From: Paenibacillus tengchongensis | GTDB lineage: Bacteria > Bacillota > Bacilli > Paenibacillales > Paenibacillaceae | Reading direction: 5' to 3' | DNA length: 64,000 nucleotides | Assembly: GCF_008973665.1 (NCBI RefSeq) | Contig: NZ_WACP01000002.1 | Span: 558,001 to 622,000 of the forward strand | Part shown: piece after piece, positions 25,575 to 34,418 of the stretch | Layout of the letters: each line of letters starts with the position of its first letter | Numbering within the stretch: the first letter of the stretch is position 1 | Translations under genes and position numbers: made by a program | Notes under the pieces: model-generated | The model's input: the letters and a program-made list of their open reading frames with translations, nothing else | The model's database searches: none | What the model was told of the DNA's origin: nothing

Positions 25575-25982
25575 TTATTCCACGCTGCCCATAAGGTCCG
25601 CAGGATAGACGACGCCGGCATATTTGCCCTGGTCCGTAATAATGATGCTGTCATTTCTCATGGCTTCGTGGCGGTTCATTGCGGCGGCCAGCGCCGTTTC
25701 AGCAGGGGTGGAAAGGTCGAGCGTCAACGCTTGGCGGTTCATCAGCTTCGATGCCGGCTCGCGGTAGATCATATCGCTGCCCGTCCGTCCGGTGACCTTC
25801 AGAAAAAAGCGTTCGCTCATCAGCAGTCCCACGGGCTCATTGCCGCTGCTGCAGACCACGATGCATTTGGACTCCGGATGCTGGAACATTACGCGCAGTG
25901 TCTCGCGGCAGGTCTGGGAGGTCTTCACGGCCGGGGCGCTGCGGAGAAAGGCAGAGAGCGGACTTACGGCTACGGTACTCAT
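25575..25982 (-). CDS. CBS-domain protein
   Basis: 135 residues, essentially one pair of CBS motifs: C-I-V-V-C-S-S-G-N-E-P-V-G-L-L near residues 40-54 and S-I-I-I-T-D-Q-G-K-Y-A-G-V-V-Y near 112-126. Such pairs bind adenine nucleotides and usually regulate a partner. No catalytic domain is attached and no obvious partner is adjacent, so its role is open. The gene is convergent with iseA. Confidence 0.75.
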   Translation of the reverse strand: MSTVAVSPLSAFLRSAPAVKTSQTCRETLRVMFQHPESKCIVVCSSGNEPVGLLMSERFFLKVTGRTGSDMIYREPASKLMNRQALTLDLSTPAETALAAAMNRHEAMRNDSIIITDQGKYAGVVYPADLMGSVE

Positions 25983-26160
25983 GATGGATCATCCTTTCTG
26001 TATTAGGTGTCCCTCCAGTTTACAGCACTACCGTTAACGGCAATAACCGCGAAGGTCAGTGGAATGTAAAAATAGAGGACTAAGCATAGGACCGAATGCT
26101 GTGCATCCACAAGCTGCAATGAGTATTACGGGAACGGTAATTCAATACATTATGCGATAC

Positions 26161-26204
26161 AAAAACGGCTGTGCCTCCTGTCACCAGGTCAAGGCACAGC
26201 CGTT
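26161..26204 (-). terminator. Terminator of the VanW gene
   Basis: AACGGCTGTGCC (26164-26175) and GGCACAGCCGTT (26193-26204) form a perfect 12-base-pair stem. Read on the minus strand a TTTTTG run follows. It lies 25 bases past the vanW stop. Confidence 0.9.
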
Positions 26205-26228
26205 GTCTATTGTCGGGCCACTTGCACC

Positions 26229-27656
26229 TCAGCTGTCCTTGATGCCATCCTCCACCAGCGGCTTTTTGACGGGCTCCGGCTGTACGGTGCGGCTCATGCC
26301 GCCGCGGTTGATGGCGATGACCCGTTTCTGGGCGTGGTAGACATCGCGGGACAGCTGTTTCTTCTCCACGGCTTTGCCGTCGACGAATTTAGTGATATAG
26401 GTTTCGACGATGTAGCCGGTTTTGCCGGCCTGCAGCACCCGGGTACCGCCCTTCGGCAGCGAAGGATCGCTAACGTACCTGTCGGTTGGCGGCAGCACCT
26501 CCACCGTGCGGGATTCCACATGATAAGTGACGTTCCTCGGGAAGGTGCCAAACAGCTTAATCGTTAGGCTGCGGCCCTGGACCACGGTCTTGATCACCAG
26601 CACCTTGCCGGTATTGTTGCGGAAACGGAAATTGATATAGCCTTGGGCGAAGGTGGCGTCCCGGCCTTTGGGCAGATAGTTGACCGGGACGGAATGATTG
26701 CGCCGCTCGACGATCTCAAGGCCCGCGTGCAGGGCGGCATTGTAAAGCGTGCTTGAAACCTGGCAGATTCCGCCGCCCGTGCCCGGCTGCAGCCTCCCGT
26801 TGACGATGACCGGCGCTTCGCGGAAGCCGTACTCTGCCTGGGCTTTCTCAATCGCCTTGCCGTAATCGAAGACGGCCCCAGGCGGGAGCACCGTGCCGTC
26901 CACGGCTTTGGCGGCGGCTTCCACGTTGTAGGTGCGGCCGGGGCCGCTCGTGCCGAGCGAGGTGCTGAACTGGGCGATCCGCCGCTCCACGCCCTGCTCC
27001 TTCAGCAGCTTCAGCGTAACCGGAGGCTCTTTCACCGTCAGAGGGATATCGAGCCGGATCTCTAGACCCCGGAGCTTTGCCAGGTCCTGCAGCCGGGTGG
27101 GAACGGCAGCGCGCAAAGCCTGCTCCAGCGCAGGCCAATCCACGGCAAACGAGGTCGTCTCCTCCGTATAAACGATACGGTCATCTGCGGTAATCTGACG
27201 GGTGGCGTTCACGGGAGCGCCGAAGTTCTCCTGCTCCCAGGAGGGGCTAAGGCGGTTTTTCAGTCCGGCCAGCTCCAGATGGACTCCGATGTCCCAGTGA
27301 CGGGGGAAGCTGTGCCGGACACGCACGCGATCCAGCAGCCCGCCGGAGGTCAGCTCTCCCTGATGGCGCAGGAAGTCCTCCGCTTCATAAGCAATCCCCG
27401 CTTCCCGTAACGTAAGCGTCAGCTCTGCCCCGTTCTGTGTTCTCAGCACCAGCGGAACGGCTTCCAGCGCCTTCAACCGGGCCTGCGCCCCCTCAGCCAC
27501 CTCCTGTGCGGGCAATTCTCCGACCGGCCAGCCGCCGAGCACCGTTCCTTTGGGCAGAACAGGCGAATTGCCGTATAAGTAGAGCCCCCCATAGACGAGT
27601 GAAGCGGCCAGCAGCAGGCTGATGAATGCGATGAGGGCGGCATGGATTTTGGTCAT
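26229..27656 (-). CDS. VanW family protein
   Basis: A 475-residue membrane-anchored extracellular protein with an N-terminal hydrophobic segment (about 6-28). A repeat-like peptidoglycan-binding-4 type region spans about 40-210. The VanW core has S-L-G-T-S-G-P-G-R-T-Y-N-V near 237-249 and G-G-G-I-C-Q-V-S-S-T-L-Y-N-A near 297-310. A G5-like C-terminal stretch is suggested by V-E-T-Y-I-T-K-F-V-D-G-K. VanW proteins occur in some vancomycin-resistance clusters but are common without them; the biochemical function is unknown. ATG 27656 is 9 bases after AAGGAG. It is divergent from ftsE. Confidence 0.88.
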   Translation of the reverse strand: MTKIHAALIAFISLLLAASLVYGGLYLYGNSPVLPKGTVLGGWPVGELPAQEVAEGAQARLKALEAVPLVLRTQNGAELTLTLREAGIAYEAEDFLRHQGELTSGGLLDRVRVRHSFPRHWDIGVHLELAGLKNRLSPSWEQENFGAPVNATRQITADDRIVYTEETTSFAVDWPALEQALRAAVPTRLQDLAKLRGLEIRLDIPLTVKEPPVTLKLLKEQGVERRIAQFSTSLGTSGPGRTYNVEAAAKAVDGTVLPPGAVFDYGKAIEKAQAEYGFREAPVIVNGRLQPGTGGGICQVSSTLYNAALHAGLEIVERRNHSVPVNYLPKGRDATFAQGYINFRFRNNTGKVLVIKTVVQGRSLTIKLFGTFPRNVTYHVESRTVEVLPPTDRYVSDPSLPKGGTRVLQAGKTGYIVETYITKFVDGKAVEKKQLSRDVYHAQKRVIAINRGGMSRTVQPEPVKKPLVEDGIKDS

Positions 27657-27936
27657 AGTCAATTCTCCTTCAGGGTTTCAAATTTGCGCTTCCGGCGGAG
27701 CAGGTATAGAATACAAGCTTATGAAACGGCTTCCGCAACCCGATATAATGAAGTAGATGCTTGCCTTAATAAATGTATATGTAAAGAATCGGTAAAACTT
27801 TCGGGTACTCAAGCGGTTACGAATTTGTTACAATAGATACGTCTGCAATTTATGCATTTTATGGAAAGAGCCGCATTCCGTCGCTAACGTGGCGGCTTCT
27901 ATGCGCACAAGTCACAACCGGGAAGTGGTAGAGTTC

Positions 27937-28623
27937 ATGATAGAAATGCAGGATGTATGGAAGACCTATCCCAACGGAACCAATGCGCTCCAAGGGGTAT
28001 CCGTCAAGATTGACAGCAATGAATTCGTGTATGTCGTCGGGCCTTCGGGCGCGGGGAAATCCACGTTCATGAAGCTGATTTATAGAGAAGAGACGCCGAC
28101 CAAGGGACAGATTTCCGTGGGCGGCTTTAACATAGGCAAGCTGAAGCCGCGCAAAATTCCGTACGTCCGCCGCAACATTGGCGTAGTGTTCCAGGACTTC
28201 CGGCTGCTGCCGAAGATGACGGCATATGAGAATGTCGCTTTTGCGATGGACGTGATCGAAGCGCCGAAGAAGATCATCAAGAAGCGCGTCAATGAAGTGC
28301 TCGATCTGGTGGGCCTGCGGGCCAAAGCGAACCGCGAACCCTCCCAGCTCTCGGGCGGTGAACAGCAGCGGATTGCCATTGCCCGGGCCATCGTCAACAA
28401 TCCTTCGGTCATTGTGGCGGACGAGCCTACCGGCAATCTGGACCCCGAGACCTCCTGGGGCATTATGCAGCTCCTGGACGAGATTAATTTCCGGGGGACG
28501 ACCATTGTCATGGCGACCCATAACCGCGATATCGTAAACAAGATGCGTAAGCGGGTGCTGGCGATTGAGCACGGACAGATCGTCAGAGACCAGCAGAGAG
28601 GGGAATACGGCTATGAATTTTAG
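27937..28623 (+). CDS. ftsE: Cell division ATP-binding protein FtsE
   Basis: 228-residue ABC ATPase that, with FtsX, activates cell-wall hydrolases at division or elongation sites. Walker A is G-P-S-G-A-G-K-S-T at about 34-42, the signature is L-S-G-G-E-Q-Q-R, and Walker B is V-I-V-A-D-E-P-T-G-N-L-D. ATG 27937 gives the canonical start M-I-E-M-Q-D-V-W-K-T-Y; a 16-residue upstream extension is unlike the family. The ribosome binding site is weak (GGAAGTGGTAG). It overlaps ftsX by 11 bases. Confidence 0.96.
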   Translation: MIEMQDVWKTYPNGTNALQGVSVKIDSNEFVYVVGPSGAGKSTFMKLIYREETPTKGQISVGGFNIGKLKPRKIPYVRRNIGVVFQDFRLLPKMTAYENVAFAMDVIEAPKKIIKKRVNEVLDLVGLRAKANREPSQLSGGEQQRIAIARAIVNNPSVIVADEPTGNLDPETSWGIMQLLDEINFRGTTIVMATHNRDIVNKMRKRVLAIEHGQIVRDQQRGEYGYEF

Positions 28624-29527
28624 GACCTTCTTGCGGCATGTGCGGGAAGGGTTCAAGAACGTATTCCGCAACGGATGGATGTCAGTGGCATCCGTCACCT
28701 CCATTGTCGTCTCGCTTTTTGTGCTGGGCGTGTTCATATTACTGGTGCTGAACGTGAATTCGATCGCCGATAAGGCGGACAGCCAGGTGCAGATCAACGT
28801 TCACTTGGCGCTCAATATTGACCAGAGCATGATCGATACCGTCCGGAACGAAATCGGTGCCATGCCGGAGGTCAGCAAGATCGAGTTCATCTCCAAGGAG
28901 CAGGGGCTGAAGGAATTCCGCGAGGATATGGGGCCGGATGCAGCCGAGCTGCTGGAAGGCTTCGATGTGGACAATAACCCGCTGCCGGACAAGCTGCTGG
29001 TGGAAGTGATCCAGCCGACGACCGTGCCGTTTGTGGCGGAGAAGATTGAGGCGCTCAATGAGAATCATCCTGAGCAGCCGATTTACAAAGTGAATTACGG
29101 CAAGGGCTCCGTGGAGACGCTGTTCAAAATAACGCGCGCGGTGCGCAACATCGGCCTTATTTTTGTCGCCGGCCTGGCCCTGATTTCCATGTTCCTCATA
29201 TCCAATACGATCCGGGTGACCATACTGGCCCGCCGTAAGGAGATCGGCATTATGAAGCTGGTGGGGGCGACGAACTATTTTATCCGCTGGCCGTTTTTTG
29301 TCGAAGGGGCGCTGATCGGTCTGGTCGGGTCGCTCGTCACTTCGGGTATTTTGTATCTGGGCTATACCGCACTGACCAATTCCGTACAGGGGGACCCGAT
29401 GCTGGGCCTCTCGCTGGTGCCTTTTGCCGATATTTGGCTGTATCTGTGCGGACTTCTGGTTGGACTCGGCGTGTTGATCGGCATTTGGGGAAGTACGGTG
29501 TCGATTCGCAAGTTTTTGAAGGTTTAA
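28613..29527 (+). CDS. ftsX: Cell division protein FtsX
   Basis: A 304-residue integral membrane partner of FtsE. The N-terminal R-E-G-F-K-N-V-F-R-N-G-W-M-S motif precedes TM1 (about 24-47). A large extracellular loop (about 50-175) follows, then three more membrane segments with the permease motif R-R-K-E-I-G-I-M-K-L-V-G-A-T near 206-219. ATG 28613 lies within the end of ftsE after AGAGGGGAA. The downstream M23 protein is the likely extracellular target of signalling. Confidence 0.96.
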   Translation: MNFRTFLRHVREGFKNVFRNGWMSVASVTSIVVSLFVLGVFILLVLNVNSIADKADSQVQINVHLALNIDQSMIDTVRNEIGAMPEVSKIEFISKEQGLKEFREDMGPDAAELLEGFDVDNNPLPDKLLVEVIQPTTVPFVAEKIEALNENHPEQPIYKVNYGKGSVETLFKITRAVRNIGLIFVAGLALISMFLISNTIRVTILARRKEIGIMKLVGATNYFIRWPFFVEGALIGLVGSLVTSGILYLGYTALTNSVQGDPMLGLSLVPFADIWLYLCGLLVGLGVLIGIWGSTVSIRKFLKV

Positions 29528-29582
29528 GGGACTTTATGACGAATTTATATATACATTTGGATCAAAGGATGGGGAGCGCGAG

Positions 29583-30875
29583 TTGAAAAAGATTGCCGCC
29601 GGATTAGCTGTTTCATTGCTGGCTGTCGCTTTGTGGGGACCCTCTGACGGATATGCCAAGAAGACAAGTGTAGCGGAAATCGACCAGCAGCTGAAGAAGC
29701 TGCAGCAGGAAGTGCAGGCGGCCAAGGCCGCGCAGGAGCAGGCGGCTGCCAAGACGCAGGAAGCGCAGCACTACAAGAACAAGACTACGCTCAATCTGGA
29801 ATATGTATTGTCGCAAATTGAAGAAGTGAAGGGCAAGATGGATACGACGTCCGCCAAAATCGCCAGCACGGAGGAGTCGCTGACCGCGACCGCAACCGAG
29901 CTGGATGAAGCCGAAGAGCGCGTCGAGGCGCGCAGCAAGCTGCTGGAATCCCGTGTCCGCCTGATGTATACGGACGGAGCGGTCTCCTATCTGGATGTCC
30001 TGCTCTCCTCCAAGAGCTTTACCGATTTCCTGGACCGGGCCGATTCGCTCAAGATGATCGTGGATCAGGACCAGGACCTGCTCGTGCAGCATAAGCAGGA
30101 CAAGCAGATTGTGATCGAGAAGAAACAGGAACTCGAAGGGCAATATGCCCAGGCCAAGCAGCTGTACACGGAGCTTGAAGGTCAGCGGAGCCTGCTGAAG
30201 GAGAAGGAAGCTGAGAAGCAGGAATTGATCGCCTATTATGACGATGAGATTCAGGAGAACGGCGAAATCAGTGCGGAGCAGGAGGCCAAGCTTGTGCAAC
30301 TGGCCAGTGAACGTTCCACGCTGGAGAAGCAGAAGAATCAGCTGAAGGCGGAAGAAGCTGCGCGCAAAGCGGCGGCGGCCAAGGCTGAAGCGGCACGCAG
30401 AGCGGCTGCAGCGGCAGCCGCAGCGAAGAAGGCGGCAGCGGCTAGCAGCGCCCCGGCTTCCTCCTCTTATATCGGCGGGAACGGTCCGTTCCTGCTGCCA
30501 GTAGGCCAGGCGCGGATTTCTTCGGGTTACGGCAAACGGACGCATCCGGTGACCGGCGAAGTCGGCAAGATGCACACGGGCGTGGACTTTGCCGTGCCGC
30601 AGGGTACGAATATTCACGCCGCCGACTCGGGGACAGTGCTGGTCGCCGAATGGTGGAGCGGCTATGGGTATTGCGTCATTGTTGACCATGGCGGCGGCGT
30701 ATGGACGCTCTATGGACATATCCGTGAAGGCGGGCTGAGAGTTTCGGCAGGCGACAAGGTCGACCGCGGACAAGTCATTGCCGAATCGGGATCGACCGGA
30801 CGTTCGACGGGACCGCATCTGCACTTTGAGGTGCGTGTAGACGGCGTTACTGTTGATCCTATGCCGTATCTGTAA
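29583..30875 (+). CDS. M23 peptidase with N-terminal coiled coil (EnvC/NlpD-like hydrolase or activator)
   Basis: 430 residues: signal peptide (1-23, ending near G-Y-A-K), long coiled coil (about 28-290, rich in E, Q, K and A, with a poly-Ala run near 258-288), then a C-terminal M23 domain. The metal-ligand motifs are H-T-G-V-D-F near 338-343 and H-L-H-F-E-V near 415-420, so it keeps residues of an active LytM peptidase; EnvC activators lack some of these. TTG 29583 follows GGGGAGCG. Placement right after ftsEX supports control by FtsEX, as CwlO is in Bacillus. Confidence 0.88.
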   Translation: MKKIAAGLAVSLLAVALWGPSDGYAKKTSVAEIDQQLKKLQQEVQAAKAAQEQAAAKTQEAQHYKNKTTLNLEYVLSQIEEVKGKMDTTSAKIASTEESLTATATELDEAEERVEARSKLLESRVRLMYTDGAVSYLDVLLSSKSFTDFLDRADSLKMIVDQDQDLLVQHKQDKQIVIEKKQELEGQYAQAKQLYTELEGQRSLLKEKEAEKQELIAYYDDEIQENGEISAEQEAKLVQLASERSTLEKQKNQLKAEEAARKAAAAKAEAARRAAAAAAAAKKAAAASSAPASSSYIGGNGPFLLPVGQARISSGYGKRTHPVTGEVGKMHTGVDFAVPQGTNIHAADSGTVLVAEWWSGYGYCVIVDHGGGVWTLYGHIREGGLRVSAGDKVDRGQVIAESGSTGRSTGPHLHFEVRVDGVTVDPMPYL

Positions 30876-30895
30876 ATTTAGGCGATTATAAATAT

Positions 30896-30954
30896 AAAGT
30901 TCCCCTCCGGCATATACTGGAAGAGATGCCGTTCCTCAAGCGAACGGGACTTTT
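30896..30954 (+). terminator. Branched hairpin after the M23 gene
   Basis: AAAGT(T)CCC and GGGACTTT close a structure with two inner hairpins, CGGCAT/ATGCCG and CGTTC/GAACG, and TTTT at the 3' edge. It can fold as a three-way junction. It may act as a partial terminator before ctpB. Confidence 0.5.
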
Positions 30955-30994
30955 ACTTGGGTGTCAGAGGATATGAAGGGACGGTGGGAGCATC

Positions 30995-32461
30995 ATGTTG
31001 AAGAAGAGCACTGCGGCCATAATGATCGTGGCCGCGCTGCTGTGCGGCAGCCTGCTGACCTTGGGCGTGACCGGCTATGCCAATGTGTTCGGACAAGCCG
31101 CCGGGCAAGGGCTGGCGGCAGTTCTGCCGGGTACGGGCGGGCTGGAGGACAAGGAAGCGCAGAAGCTCGGCACGGCCCTGAGTCTGATCGAGGGCAATTA
31201 TTATGAAGAAGTGGACCGGGACAAGCTGATCGACGGCGCGGTCAACGGGATGATGGAAGCGCTGGGCGATCCGTATTCCAACTATATGGGCAAGGAGACA
31301 GCGGAGAAATTCGAGGAGAGCATCGAAGGCTCCTTCTCCGGCATCGGCGCCGAGGTATCCTCGGAGAACGGCAAAGTCGTTGTTGTCTCCCCGATCAAGG
31401 GCTCCCCGGCCGAGAAGGCGGGAATTCAGGCCAAGGACATTATTCTTTCGGTCAACGGCGAAACGCTGGAAGGCCTGGAGCTGAATGATGCTGTCGCCAA
31501 GATTCGCGGCCCGAAGGGCAGCGAAGCGGTTCTGGAGATTCAGCGCTCCGGTTCGGCAGAGGCGCTCAAGTTCACGATTGTACGCGACGATGTGAAGCTG
31601 GAGACCGTGTACGCAACGATGGAGGACAGTGTCGGCATCATCGAGGTCACCCAATTCTCGCAGAATACGGCGGAGCGCTTCAAGGAAGAGCTGGCCAATC
31701 TGGAGAAGCAGGGGATGAAGGGACTCGTCATTGACGTCCGTAACGACCCGGGCGGCGTGCTGCCGATCGTCATCGAAATGGCGGAGCAGTTCGTTCCTTC
31801 CGGCAAAGCGATCGTACAGGTAGAAGACAAGAACAAGCAGCGCGAGGTCAGTACCTCTAAAGGCTCCAGTAAGAAGTATCCGGTGGCTGTGCTGATGAAC
31901 AAGGGCAGCGCCAGCGCCTCCGAGATTCTCGCCGGAGCGCTGCAGCAGTCGGCAGGAGCCAAGCTGATCGGTGAGCATTCCTTCGGCAAAGGCACGGTGC
32001 AGACCAGCTTCGACAAGCAGTTCGGCGACGGCAGCCTGCTGAAGATCACGATTGCCAAATGGCTGACGCCGGACGGCACCTGGATTCACGGCAAGGGCAT
32101 TGAACCCGACATTGCTGTGGCGCAGCCGGATTATTTCGCGGTGGCGCCGATTAACAAGAGCAACACCCTGCAGTTCAATATGAACAGCACGGATGTCAAG
32201 AACGCGCAGGTCATGCTGGAAGGACTCGGCTACAAGCCGGGCCGCAAGGACGGGTATTTCGATACCGCCACGAAGAATGCGGTCAAGAAGTTCCAGACGG
32301 CTTCCAAGCTGACCGCTACCGGCGTCATTGACGCCAAGACGGCGGAGGCGCTGGAGGCAGCGCTGATCAAGGTGATTCAGGACCCGGCCAACGATAACCA
32401 GCGGAATGCGGCGATTGCCGAGATCCGGAAGGAGATCGGTGCGGCGGCGTCGAACAAGTAG
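30995..32461 (+). CDS. ctpB: S41 carboxy-terminal processing protease (CtpA/CtpB-like)
   Basis: 488 residues. An N-terminal signal anchor (about 6-28) is followed by a short helical region and a PDZ domain (about 108-190; I-K-G-S-P-A-E-K-A-G-I). The S41 catalytic domain has N-K-G-S-A-S-A-S-E-I-L-A-G (serine near residue 308) and G-K-G-T-V-Q-T (lysine near 332). The C-terminal peptidoglycan-binding-1 domain (about 400-455) contains D-G-Y-F-D-T-A-T-K-N-A-V. ATG 30995 follows GTGGGAG. The same gene follows ftsEX in B. subtilis, where CtpB acts in sporulation signalling; function here is inferred from that. Confidence 0.9.
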   Translation: MLKKSTAAIMIVAALLCGSLLTLGVTGYANVFGQAAGQGLAAVLPGTGGLEDKEAQKLGTALSLIEGNYYEEVDRDKLIDGAVNGMMEALGDPYSNYMGKETAEKFEESIEGSFSGIGAEVSSENGKVVVVSPIKGSPAEKAGIQAKDIILSVNGETLEGLELNDAVAKIRGPKGSEAVLEIQRSGSAEALKFTIVRDDVKLETVYATMEDSVGIIEVTQFSQNTAERFKEELANLEKQGMKGLVIDVRNDPGGVLPIVIEMAEQFVPSGKAIVQVEDKNKQREVSTSKGSSKKYPVAVLMNKGSASASEILAGALQQSAGAKLIGEHSFGKGTVQTSFDKQFGDGSLLKITIAKWLTPDGTWIHGKGIEPDIAVAQPDYFAVAPINKSNTLQFNMNSTDVKNAQVMLEGLGYKPGRKDGYFDTATKNAVKKFQTASKLTATGVIDAKTAEALEAALIKVIQDPANDNQRNAAIAEIRKEIGAAASNK

Positions 32462-32489
32462 AAGGCTGAGACCCAGCCTTCTTTTTTTC
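32462..32489 (+). terminator. Terminator after ctpB
   Basis: AAGGCTG and CAGCCTT form a 7-base-pair stem with a short loop, followed by CTTTTTTTCT. Confidence 0.92.
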
Positions 32490-32577
32490 TAGATATCACT
32501 ATGGAAATGGTGTACATATCGGATGCAGGCTTGAACATGTCGGATAGGGTGATCATAATTAACCGGAGTGAAGGAGT

Positions 32578-33903
32578 GTGACGGACGGTTTGACTGTGAT
32601 GACTGATTGGTTGGCAAGTTGGGGGACGGCGGCACTGAAGCTGCTGATCCAGCCCTATTACTATATTGCAATTCTTTTCATTATGCTGTACTACCGCAGA
32701 CAGCTTGCTTCCGAGCGGGAGATGATTCATGTTAAGCTGCACAGCTGGGGTAAGGAGACCTGGCGGAGCCTATGGACGGGTCTGGCAGTAGCGCTTCCGC
32801 TGTCCGCGGCTGCGGCCGGGCTCGGGATTTCGCTGCCTCCGGCCGCCGTCGGCCTCATCTGGGCCGTAAGTCTTGTCCTCATGCTGTTTCGCGTACGCTA
32901 TTTGTGCTTTGCTTATGCGGTCGGCCTGCTGGGCATCGCCCAGTTCGTGCTTTCGTTCTTCCCGGACAGCCTGCGCAGCGGCTGGCCGGGCACGGTGGCC
33001 GGCGCGCTGCGGGCAATGGACATACCGGCGCTGCTGGTGCTGGCGGCGCTGCTCCATCTCTGCGAGGCGCTGCTGGCCCGCTGGCAGGGCGCCGCGCTGG
33101 CCACGCCGCTGTTCCTTGCCGGCAAGCGCGGCAAGGTGGTCGGCGCCTACCGGCTGGAGGCCTTCTGGCCTCTGCCGTTGTTCCTGCTGCTCCCCGCCGG
33201 GGCCGGCGGCGGGGAGCTTCCCTGGCAGCCGCTGCTGGGCGGCAGCCTGGGGCTGGTCGCTTTGCCGGTGCTGACCGGCTTCAGCGACGTGACCCAGGGC
33301 CTGCTGCCTGCGCGCAAGGCCGCCCGCATCGCCGGACGGCTGGCGCTGTCCGGCCTGGTCCTGCTCGGCGCCGCGGCGCTGGCCGCCTGGTGGAGCCCGC
33401 TCACGCTGCCGGCGGCATTGCTCGCGGTGCTGCTGCGCGAAGGCCTGTTCCACTACGGCGCGCTCGAAGAGCGCGGCCTGAGCCCGGCCTTCGTACACCC
33501 TCCCGCCGGCCGCAAGGTGCTGGCGGTGCTGCCGGGCAGCCCGGCCGAGGAGCTGGGTATCCGGCCGGGCGAAGTGCTGTTGAAGGTCAACGGTGTCCTG
33601 TTGACCGACGCCGCAGCGCTGCATGAAGCGCTGCGCATGAATCCGGCCTTCTGCAAGCTGGAGGTGCAGAACCTGGAGGGCGAGAGCAAGTACCTCCAGC
33701 GCGCGATCTACGACGGCGATCACCACCAGCTCGGCATGATCCTGGCGCCGCATAGCGAGGAGCTGATTACCGCCGGGGCGAAGCCGCCGGGGATCTTCGG
33801 CATCATCGGGCGCAGGACCGGAACGCTGCGGCGCCGTCCGGCTCAGGACGGCCTGAGCCGGGGAGCGGCGGCCGAGCCAGCGCAGAAGCCGGCTAAAGGC
33901 TGA
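32578..33903 (+). CDS. minJ: MinJ-like polytopic membrane protein with PDZ domain
   Basis: 441 residues. About seven to eight hydrophobic segments fill residues 20-285, then a PDZ domain (about 303-385; V-L-P-G-S-P-A-E-E-L-G-I-R-P-G-E) and a basic tail. This is the layout of MinJ, which links DivIVA to MinD at division sites in Bacillus. The gene order ftsE-ftsX-ctpB-minJ matches B. subtilis and is the main support. The start is uncertain: GTG 32578 has GGAG about 10 bases upstream, while ATG 32599 is seven codons in. The middle of the gene is strikingly GC-rich with G/C at nearly every third position. Confidence 0.75.
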   Translation: MTDGLTVMTDWLASWGTAALKLLIQPYYYIAILFIMLYYRRQLASEREMIHVKLHSWGKETWRSLWTGLAVALPLSAAAAGLGISLPPAAVGLIWAVSLVLMLFRVRYLCFAYAVGLLGIAQFVLSFFPDSLRSGWPGTVAGALRAMDIPALLVLAALLHLCEALLARWQGAALATPLFLAGKRGKVVGAYRLEAFWPLPLFLLLPAGAGGGELPWQPLLGGSLGLVALPVLTGFSDVTQGLLPARKAARIAGRLALSGLVLLGAAALAAWWSPLTLPAALLAVLLREGLFHYGALEERGLSPAFVHPPAGRKVLAVLPGSPAEELGIRPGEVLLKVNGVLLTDAAALHEALRMNPAFCKLEVQNLEGESKYLQRAIYDGDHHQLGMILAPHSEELITAGAKPPGIFGIIGRRTGTLRRRPAQDGLSRGAAAEPAQKPAKG

Positions 33904-33912
33904 TTCCATTAT

Positions 33913-33960
33913 AAAAGCTGCGGCCGGCAAGGGCTTCTTGCCGGCCGCAGCTTTTATTTT
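33913..33960 (+). terminator. Strong terminator after minJ
   Basis: A perfect 19-base-pair stem (33913-33931 with 33937-33955) with a 5-base loop, flanked by AAAA and TTTTATTTT. It may work on both strands. Confidence 0.93.
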
Positions 33961-34418
33961 GAAGCTGGCTCCGAGACAGTAGATTTATTCAGAAAGGTTA
34001 ATTCATGCAGAATTACTTCTTTACAAAGGTAGCAGCCTCATCTCCACTGGATAAACAAGAGTTGTTCAGGCTGTGAACCGACGATCCTCGTTCAGTTCTC
34101 CAAGTAACCACTGCACGGCCCTCTCCTAACAACGGTTCACCCGCTGTGGCTGTATGCTGAACCCCGCGGAAATATTCCAGACAGCGGATTGAGCCAATGT
34201 AGCTGCCTCAATGGAAAAACCTCTTCATGTCTACCGCAAGCAGCCATAGTGTGACGCTGTCAGCCCCTTTAGAAGCAAACGGCATATTTTCCGTGACGAA
34301 AAATATGAAATAAACGTGAATTATGTCGAATTAATACCATAGTATGTAATAAAGAAATTCATTCTGGGAAGAAAAATGTCGAAAAAGATAGTATGACAGA
34401 ATTTCAGGGGGAAACAGA
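33961..34418. other. Spacer before the chemoreceptor gene; possible gene remnant
   Basis: About 460 bases with no intact gene. On the minus strand a frame is open for 64 codons (34207 down to 34013). Its translation looks protein-like (for example T-A-T-A-G-E-P-L-L-G-E-G-R-A-V-V-T-W), but it has no start codon with a ribosome binding site. It is either a decayed gene or a repeat. From 34285 to 34400 the DNA becomes AT-rich and includes an imperfect palindrome (CATATTTT...AAAAATATG). It likely contains the chemoreceptor promoter; I could not fix a sigma-D box. Confidence 0.4.

Noticed and set aside
32770..33930. 386-codon minus-strand open frame across minJ
   Set aside because: An artefact of extreme third-position GC in minJ; the translation is low-complexity (R, Q, A, G) without recognisable domains.
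34311..34335. Sigma-D flagellar promoter before the chemoreceptor
   Set aside because: TAAA followed by GTCGAATTAA has the wrong spacing (about 12 rather than 15) and a poor -10; not convincing.
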